Shown here in pieces: positions 47,319 to 55,600 of a DNA stretch of 64,000 bases. Source of the DNA: Herbivorax alkaliphila (GTDB lineage: Bacteria; Bacillota; Clostridia; Acetivibrionales; Acetivibrionaceae); contig NZ_JAVDDS010000013.1 in the NCBI RefSeq assembly GCF_030848475.1, positions 1 through 64,000 on the forward strand, given 5' to 3'. How positions within the stretch are numbered: position 1 is the stretch's first letter; each line of letters opens with the position of its first letter. The position numbers were made by a program, and so were the translations under genes. Under the pieces are notes generated by a model that was not told where the DNA came from, ran no database searches, and saw nothing but the letters and a program-made list of their open reading frames with translations.

Positions 47319-47433
47319 TAATCATTCAAATAGGGGACGGTTAATCATTCAAATAGGGGACGGTTAATCATTCAAATAGGGGACGGTTAATCATTCAAAT
47401 AGGGGACGGTTAATCATTCAAATAGGGGACGGT
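47319..47433. repeat. Five tandem copies of a 23-base GGGGACGGT repeat
   Basis: The unit TAATCATTCAAATAGGGGACGGT is repeated five times without a mismatch at 47319, 47342, 47365, 47388 and 47411. There are no spacers, so it is not a CRISPR array. The core GGGGACGGT is shared with the palindrome and the element at 48916-48994. This kind of motif is known as a dispersed intergenic repeat in Firmicutes, and I suspect a REP-type element mobilised by a RAYT transposase elsewhere (inference). Confidence 0.9.
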
Positions 47434-47485
47434 TCTTGAATTGAATTTTTACAAAAATTCAATTCAAGAACCGTCCCCTATTTGA
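47418..47485. repeat. Perfect 33-base palindrome overlapping the last tandem copy
   Basis: Positions 47418-47450 and 47453-47485 are exact inverse complements around two central bases. The arm contains GGGGACGGTTCTTGAATTG. As RNA or single-stranded DNA it would form a very stable hairpin directly behind capA and could end its transcripts. It is the typical shape of a REP/BIME unit. Confidence 0.9.
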
Positions 47486-47533
47486 GTCCCCTATTTGAGT
47501 CCCCCTATTTGAGTCAGTCCCCAAATTGAGTCA
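47473..47533. repeat. Degenerate direct repeats running into the 3' end of capA
   Basis: CCCCTATTTGAGT is repeated three times after the palindrome, followed by a variant CCCCAAATTGAGT. The last copies include the capA stop codon and encode its final residues. Confidence 0.8.
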
Positions 47534-48794
47534 TTAGTTCCATTGTGTGATCATATGAATCAGAAGCTTTTTCTCTGTTATTATCGTTGATAAAGTTTTT
47601 TTCCATATTCTCCTTTAAAACTGGAAGTATTTTATGAACTGATCTGCCATTTTCATAAAACTTGTCAACCCATGTGGGAATATGCTTCACACTTTTTATT
47701 ATAGTTTGCTCTTCTCCATTTTCATTACGTTTTTCTAAAGTGATACGAACAATAACCCCATCTTCTGTATATATTTTGTTTGGTCTTTCTGCCTGATCCT
47801 CCCTGCGAAAATTTGATATAAAATTGCCCATTGAATATATAATATACCTGTCTTTACCCTCAACTTCCAGCACCTCTGATTTTTGAATAACATGAGGGTG
47901 AGTCCCCAATATAATGTCAGCTCCCCAGTCGAATATCTTGCTTGCTAATTCCTCCTGATGGACATTTGGCGTCCTATGATATTCATTCCCCCAATGCATG
48001 TAAGCAATTATAACATCAGAATCAATTTCCTTAGCACTTTTAATATCTTCCTTTATTTTTTCTTCATCTATTAAATTTAGCATATATTTGCGTTCTTCCT
48101 CACTTAGAAAAGGGGAATTTCCGTTACAACTGTAAGAATACGCAATAATACTAACTTTAAATCCTTTAACGTCAACAGTTATAAATCTTTCATCCTCTGG
48201 TTTTGCCAAGGTTCCTACATGTATCATACCATTTTCATTTATCTTTTCTATCGTTCTTAAAACCCCATCTTTCTTTCTGTCTAGGGCATGATTATTTGCA
48301 GTAACAAGCACATCAAACCCTGCATATTTTAATGCTTCCAGTATAGAATCAGGAGTGTTAAAATAGGGGAAGCTTGTGTACTTTTCTTCTTCCCCTGCCG
48401 TAACCGTTTCAAGATTTGCAATGGCTAAATCTCCATGTTCTATGTATTCCTTAACATGTTCAAAAGCCTTAGTGAAATCATATTTGCCTGTCTCAGGATT
48501 AAATGCACTCTCCAAATTGGAATTATGACACATTATGTCCCCCACCGCAGTTATTGTAATGGTCTGTGGCTCTTCTAACTGAACTTCTTCTGTTGGAATG
48601 GTTTCTCCTGTTGGACTAACTTCTTCATGCTGTTTCTGATTAGTACCTTCTTTGTCTTCCCATTCAGGAATTTCATTTTCAATCTCTGAAGAAGTGTTAA
48701 CATCATCAGGCTGGTTTATGGGTTCACAACCTAATGGTGCAATAAGAAAAAGAGCTATAGTAACTATGGCAACATATTTATAATGTTTTCTCAT
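47514..48794 (-). CDS. CapA/PgsA-type lipoprotein (poly-gamma-glutamate capsule enzyme family)
   Basis: A lipoprotein signal ends in LIAPLGC, followed by an acidic linker (about 25-80) and a CapA metallophosphoesterase-like domain: AVGDIMCHNSNL, IANLETVTAG, VTANNHALDR, YMHWGNEYHR and LGTHPHVIQ with the metal-binding Asp, Asn and His. The family includes capsule polyglutamate proteins and many proteins of unknown role. The last five residues (MTQFGD region) are encoded by the GGGGACGGTTC-family repeat, so the natural C-terminus may have been replaced. No capB or capC is present. It lies downstream of the polyketide operon, separated by a repeat element. Confidence 0.85.
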   Translation of the reverse strand: MRKHYKYVAIVTIALFLIAPLGCEPINQPDDVNTSSEIENEIPEWEDKEGTNQKQHEEVSPTGETIPTEEVQLEEPQTITITAVGDIMCHNSNLESAFNPETGKYDFTKAFEHVKEYIEHGDLAIANLETVTAGEEEKYTSFPYFNTPDSILEALKYAGFDVLVTANNHALDRKKDGVLRTIEKINENGMIHVGTLAKPEDERFITVDVKGFKVSIIAYSYSCNGNSPFLSEEERKYMLNLIDEEKIKEDIKSAKEIDSDVIIAYMHWGNEYHRTPNVHQEELASKIFDWGADIILGTHPHVIQKSEVLEVEGKDRYIIYSMGNFISNFRREDQAERPNKIYTEDGVIVRITLEKRNENGEEQTIIKSVKHIPTWVDKFYENGRSVHKILPVLKENMEKNFINDNNREKASDSYDHTMELMTQFGD

Positions 48795-48915
48795 GCCTAC
48801 ACCTCACTTTTTAGTTTTAGATAATTAATAAAACAAAACTGTTCTTTTACAATTTACAAGCTTATAGTCATACGTTACCATTTTATTATCCATATTTCAA
48901 TGTTAATTAAGGTGT

Positions 48916-48994
48916 TATCTTTAGTAATTCAATTCAAGAACCGTCCCCAAATTGAATCCGAAGAACCGTCCCCAATTTGAATTGCTAAAGATAG
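48916..48994. repeat. 79-base repeat element with 17-base inverted ends, inside the phosphopantetheinyl transferase 3' end
   Basis: TATCTTTAGTAATTCAA (48916-48932) and TTGAATTGCTAAAGATA (48978-48994) are inverted ends with one mismatch. Between them the motif GAACCGTCCCC occurs twice in direct orientation, the same core as in the array at 47319-47485. The element contains the stop codon and last 17 or so codons of the phosphopantetheinyl transferase gene. Confidence 0.8.
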
Positions 48995-49654
48995 GCAGCA
49001 ATCAGAAAATTCAAATGAAAAAAGACTTATTTTATAATTGCCTATCTTTAATTCATTATCTACAGTGTCCAATTCTTTAAAATTCATTTTCATTCCCAGC
49101 CTTAAAAATTTAGAAACTGCTTCTTTTCTGGTCCAATATTTTATTGCTTGTACATTGCGTTGATGTGGGTCAGTTATTTTAGACAAAAGACTCTTTTCTC
49201 TGTCTGAAAAAAAGAAATCAATTAAAGAATCCTCCACAGTAAAAAACTTTTCAATATCCACACCCACCTTGCTTTCTGATATTACACCAACACAATATGG
49301 AAATGAGTGTGTAATGGATACATTTATATTTGGATACTGCAAGATATAAGGGGCAGAATCTGCCCCTTTCAAAACATCTACACAACTTAAATCTACAATA
49401 CTCTTCCTTGAAATTTTATATTTAAAAAAGGCTTTTTTCACTGCATATCTGCCACATATCCACTGAATCTTTTTTTTGTAAATTTTAAATGCTTTTAAGT
49501 ATTCTATCTCTTTTTTTGACAGAAAAGATAAATGCTCATCATTATTAACTTCCATTTTCTCATTCATGTCTACTAAGGCATAATTTAAGCTACTATTTTT
49601 TTTTAACCTTTCAACATTCCGTTCAAATAAATATTTTGTTTCTTTTAATATCAT
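48929..49654 (-). CDS. Sfp-type 4'-phosphopantetheinyl transferase
   Basis: This enzyme moves phosphopantetheine from CoA to carrier proteins. The family motifs are GRYAVKKAFFKY, NVSITHSFPY, VGVDIEKF (metal-binding Asp and Glu) and YWTRKEAVSKFLRLGM (catalytic Lys-Glu). The length is 241 residues. Its start overlaps the megasynthase stop by four bases (ATGA), so it is made with it and is the obvious activator of the operon's carrier proteins. The final residues QIGDGSSDSIWGRFLN are encoded by two copies of the GGGGACGGTTC repeat and are not a conserved end. Confidence 0.92.
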   Translation of the reverse strand: MILKETKYLFERNVERLKKNSSLNYALVDMNEKMEVNNDEHLSFLSKKEIEYLKAFKIYKKKIQWICGRYAVKKAFFKYKISRKSIVDLSCVDVLKGADSAPYILQYPNINVSITHSFPYCVGVISESKVGVDIEKFFTVEDSLIDFFFSDREKSLLSKITDPHQRNVQAIKYWTRKEAVSKFLRLGMKMNFKELDTVDNELKIGNYKISLFSFEFSDCCLSLAIQIGDGSSDSIWGRFLN

Positions 49655-52600
49655 AAGCTAATTTGCCTCATTACTACATTTTTTGCATAATAGCAAACTT
49701 CATCATATTGATTTAGCATTATCACATCATACTTTTTATACTCATCCCCCTCTTCTTTTAACCTTGAGTAAACTTTATATCCACAGTATTCTCTTGGAAC
49801 CTGTACAACCCCAACTTCTTCTACTTTCCATGGCAAAAACACTCTGTCATTATTGTAAGCAGTATGTACGCCACACACTTGAAAAATTGAATCCATAAAG
49901 GCTGGATTAATTAATAATTCCTCTAGATTATATTTTTCATTATTAATTTCTTCCTCTGGAAGTGTCATAGAGAACATTGCACCTTTACTATTTCTCATAC
50001 ACTTATTGTTTTCAATCTCTTCATCTATAAATAAGGGACCTAACACTATAGAGTTTGGATTCTTTTCATGATAATTTTCAAGATTTGCTCTTGTAAACCC
50101 TTCTTCCATAGGTTCATTTTCAATACCCCTTATATTGAGTAAATCACTGTAATCTGAAATTGAAGAACTTATCTCCATACTATTTAAATTAATAAGTTTT
50201 GAAATACCATATTTAGAATCTAAATATGTGTATATCTCTCCTTTAAAACCCTCTTTTTCTTCTCCTCTTTTTGCATCTAAAATAATCTCCTGAGGTCTTT
50301 CATAAAAAAGCTTACAGGGCTTATAGAGTATCAGGTTTTTAAAACAATACTGATCTTTTCTTCCAAAAACCAGACTGTGATATTGGGCAAACATTTCCAT
50401 AAACGCAACTGCTGGCATTAATGGTGTTTCCCCTAATCTATGTTGATTTATAATTGGATCTTTTTTTACTGAAAAAACCTTAAAAGCTTTTTCAATTAAA
50501 CCATTTCTTTTACTTATCCAGTCAATAAATAAAGTTTTGGGAGGATTTTCATAAGCTATCTTTTCTGGCATAATAAACTCAAGGCCTTTGCTTACAATAA
50601 CCTCATTTGAACTTGTTTTCCCCTCTAAAAGATTAACAAACTCTAAAGCTCCTCTTTCTGGCTCGATAAGATTTAGCCCTATTTCTTCAAAGTTTTCTTT
50701 TAAATATTCGTTTCTCCAAGCTATTCCTAAATCTTTCCACCCAGACCAAGCTATACTCAGTCCATGGATGTTTTGATATTTTGACTTAAATGAAGAGATA
50801 AACCCATTAATAAAACTGTTGGCTGCACAATAGTCTAACTGTGCTTCATTTCCAAACCTTCCAGATATGGATGAGAACCCAATAATTGCTTTTAGCTCTT
50901 TTTTCTCTAACAATCTGTAAAGATTTAAAAAACCTTTAACCTTTACAGAGAAAACATCTTTGAATTCCTCAACCCTCTTATCTTTTAAAAGTTTACTTCT
51001 TTCAATTCCTGCTCCATGAATTAGTATATGAACAGATCCATTCTTTTTAATTGATTTTTTTATATTTTTTTCTAGTTGTTCATGATTTCTAACATCACAG
51101 GATATATACACAGCCTCGTTTCCATCACTTTTAATCTCATTTACCAATTTATACACTGATATAGCCTTTTTAATCTTTTCAAGTTTGTCCTTTACCATTA
51201 CAGGTGTAACTTTTGAATGTTCTTTTTGTAACTGTTCTTTTATTTCTATTTTTTTATCTTCCAGTTGTTCATCGCTAAGCAGTGAAAGACTTTCAATATT
51301 ATCCTCCAGCTTAGTACGACCTATAATGGTAAACTTGCCCCTGTATTTTTTTGATAATTTCCTTATTATCTCAGAGGTAATTCCATTTCCTCCTCCTGAA
51401 ATTAAAAAGTGAATATTTTCAGGGTAATTAACTTTTTGTAATTCTACTTTATCCAGATAATCAATTCTAAGCACCATACGTTTATTGTCCTTATAACCAA
51501 TTTCATAGTCAAAAGAAGAACATTCTATCTCAGTTTTAAGTTTAGATGCAATTTCTTGAAATCCTCCCTCTCTTTCAACAGCACCTACATCTATTATTTT
51601 TACTTTTGAATTTGACCACTCTTTTCTAAGACCTTTGTAAAAACCACTCAAAGCTCCAAAGAATGGATCTAAATTTTCACATCCACCTTTTAAATATCCA
51701 TGGCATCCATCCATTGAAACTGCACACACAATTCTTATTTCAGGTTGTGAAACCTTTTCTCCAAGCTTTTTATAAAATAAAAATCTTGCTTCACCATTTA
51801 AAAAATTTAAAACCTCTTCTTTGTCTGTTGAAATATTGTCAATATCAAAACTTTTGCCTATATGGCTACAATCAACTATCACATCAACACTATCTTTCAT
51901 AAATTTTAAAATACCATCCTCAAGCTCTTTAGATCCTTTGTATCTATCAAATGTAAATTCTTCCACAAGTTTTGACTGCTCTTTAAAATAATTGGATATT
52001 TCACCTACAACTTCTTCTTCATCTCCAATAACCCATATCCTTTTTTCTTTTAAATCAAAATCTTTTGACCCTAAATTTTCTTCCACAAAGACAGGCACTT
52101 GGAGGCTAAGATCTCTTTCAATTTCGTAATCCTTTTCTTCTTTGACTGACTCTATATTTTTATTTGAGTCTATATCTCTACCTTTTACTTCCGATACATC
52201 AGATTTATTTTTTACAAAATCAATAACATCCCCTATTGTTTTGTACTCTGATATATTTAAATCTTCATCTTCATCCATTTTAAAATCTTTTGCTATCATA
52301 GAAAATATAGTAGCCTGTTTAACTGTATCAATGCCAAGGTCTGCTTCCATTTCCATGTCTTTTTCAAGCATCTCTACTGGATATTTTGTTACCTCTGATA
52401 CAATTTTTAATACCTCTTCTTCTGCACCATGCTTTGATTTTGCTTCCTGCTTTATTTCTGTTTTTTTCTCTTTTACTTTTTCTTCCATATGTAATCCACT
52501 GTCTTTTTGCATATCCTTTACAAAATCAATAACATCCCCTATTGTTTTATAGCTGGACATATTTATATTTTCCTCATCTGACATTCCATACTTTTCTCCT

Positions 52601-55600
52601 ATAAGTGAAAATATGGTAGCCTGTTTAACTGTGTCTATACCTAAGTCCGCTTCCATCTCCATGTCCTTTTCAAGCATTTCTGTTGGATATTTTGTTACCT
52701 CTGATATAATGCCAAGTACATCTGATAAATAACTGCTTTCAGATTTAACTTTAGAAGGCTGCTCTTTTTCTGATTCTCTATTTAATTTATCATCTTTTTT
52801 AACGCTCTCATCAAAATCAGTTTTTTGAGAACTATTTTTTGATATTTCTTCATTTGCATCTCCTTCTGCAACAAGAATTCTTCCCTGATTTTTTAATCGT
52901 GCATTTTTAAAACCGGAAACTTCTCTAAGCCAGTTATCATAAATACCACTGTCAAAAATTCTGGCATCTTCAGAAGATATTTTCTCTAAAAGATGAAAAT
53001 TTCCCTGTCCTCCATAACCGATTACCATTCTTAAAGCATATTTAAAATTGTGCCGTCCTCCACTGGATATATTAAGTCCTTCTAGAGAAGGATCCACATT
53101 CTTAAAGTTTGCCACAGGAGGTATCTCCTGTTTTAAAAGTGCTTTTGCAGCAACAGCCTCTTCTAAAGACGCTCCCATTGTGTGTCCTGTCATTGCTTTT
53201 GTATTTACAATTTTTATTTCTCCATACTTTTCTTTAAACACTTTTTCAAGTACCATCTTTTCAGCTTCAGCACAACCACCTTTTTTAGGCGAACATGTCT
53301 CATGGGAAAAATATACTGTCTCTTTTGCATTTTCAATTCTATTAAATCCATGTTCTTTCTCCATTTTTGAAATAAATCTATCTAATTCATCACAGTACTT
53401 TTTACTTTCTATTTTTACCTGATGTCCTGCAGCGTTAAACATATGGGTTCCTAAAATACGACAAATCCCATTCATACCTCTTTTACCTACATCTTCTTCT
53501 TTTTCCATTACAAGTCCTACAGCTCCAGCTCCAATTATCATTCCATTTCTTCTGTTGTCAAAAGGCACAGAGCTTTCAAACACATCGTCAGAATCTGAGG
53601 CCGCTCCCATACTTAAGAAGCTTCCCCCTATCCATGGCAACAATTTTTTTGAACTTGCATTATCGGCACCTACCACTATCATTCTTTTAGCGTGTCCCCC
53701 TCTTATTAAGTCCTCTGCAACCGTTACTGCAGATGCAGTGGAAGAACATGCAGCTCTTATATGAAAATTTGGTCCCATAGCTCCAATAAACTGAGCAAGC
53801 CTGTTGTTTGCCAGAGAGGAAATTTGAATTAAAAACTCATGATTGAACTCATAAATATCTTCCTCACCAGAATTGTTTAATAATTTTGAGTAGTGAAAAT
53901 TAAACCAGTCAGATAAAATCTTTCTTGTTCCATCATCTTTTATTTTTGAAATTACTTCCTGATAAAAATCTATTAAATCCCTTCTTGTTTTGCTTCCAAA
54001 TTTGCTTGCAATATACTTTGACACTTCACATATGAAGGGTTCAAATGCAGGAAAACCACAGGCATATATTATTCCCGTATCCCTTTGCATCTCTTTAGGA
54101 AGAACCAGTCTTCCTTCTAAACTAGAGCCAGAAGATGTAAAAATCTTTTCTCTCATAAGAGGTATTTTAGCATCTTTTAATGCTTCGTACCCTGCAGCTA
54201 CTCCTGCACAAACATCCAAAGTCATCTGACTTAACGTTTTTTCATCAATTTGATAGTCATTTAACATATCAAATTCACCAAACTTACCTGCTATTTGAAT
54301 AACTTCATTAATTAAAGATAGTTTTTTAAATACAACTTTTTGTTCATTTTTTACAAGCCTTGTTATATTTAAATCCAAAAGACTTTCCATTTCATCATCA
54401 GTGAGCTTTTCAATAAAATTTCTTCCTTCAAAGATGTGATTAAAATTATCATTTGAAAAAGCCTTTTTAAAAGTTCCAGGCAAGCCTACTGAAACTCCAC
54501 TGTAAACAATATTTTCTTTTAATACACTTGTTTTTTTAATTGTTTTAATCTCATTGTCCACTTTTATAGAATCATTGCAACAATTGCTTTTTAAATTTTC
54601 TCTTGACGGAACATGTGTAACATCAACACCTAAAGTAAAAAGCTGTCCTAAAAGCTTTTTATAAGTTTTTACGTCACTTTCTCCTCTTTTATTTGAGGAT
54701 AAAACTATAACATCTTTATCCCTTAAAATATTCTTCACAAGGTTTGTAAGAACTGTTGAAGGACCTGATTCAATAAATACTCTTACCCCTTTATCATAAA
54801 GTGATAAAATCGCATCCTTAAAATTTACTTTTGAAATTATTTGCTCTTTTAAAATATCAGGTATATCCTTTAGTTCTCCCCTTCTATCTGGGTAAAATTT
54901 ATTTAAATGACATGACATAACCTTCTCTTTTGGACTATAGAAATCAAAGTCTTTAATTTTATTATAAAAACTCTCTGCTGCCTCATTCATTAATGCTGTA
55001 TGAAATCCGTGTGAGACATTTAGCACTTTATTATAAATATTCATACCTTTTAAGTATTTTGATGCTTTTTCTATTTCTTCAGCCTGTCCACCTATGACAG
55101 TTTGCTCAGGAGAATTTATGTTGGATATACTTACATTAAATCCTTCATTTTCTATAATACTCTCAAGTTTTGACCTATCTTCCTTTACACCCATTAAAAT
55201 TCCTCTGTCTTTTTCTGGTATGGCGTCAAATGAAAAGCCTCTCTCCCCAACAAGATTCAAAGCCTCTCTCAAATTCAGCATTCCACTTGCAAAAAGAGCT
55301 GTTATTTCACCTAAGCTGTGTCCTATCATATAATCTGCTCTTATTCCAGACTCAATTAACAACTTATACATTCCTATATTACTTAAAAACATTGTAGGAT
55401 GAGTGTTTTTTGTATCTTTTAAAACTTCTTCTAATACTTCTTCATCTTCTCTAAATATAAAAGAGGTAATGTCATAGTCATATTTTCCTCTCCACAAAGC
55501 ATCAGCCTGAGTGTATAACGACTCAACACAGGTATAATTTTCATATAGCTGCTTTAACATATTAGGATATTGAGATGCCTGTCCTGGAAACATCCATGCC

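Noticed and set aside
47319-47433. Possible CRISPR array
   Set aside because: The 23-base units abut with no unique spacers and no cas genes are present. It is a tandem repeat sharing its core with a palindrome.
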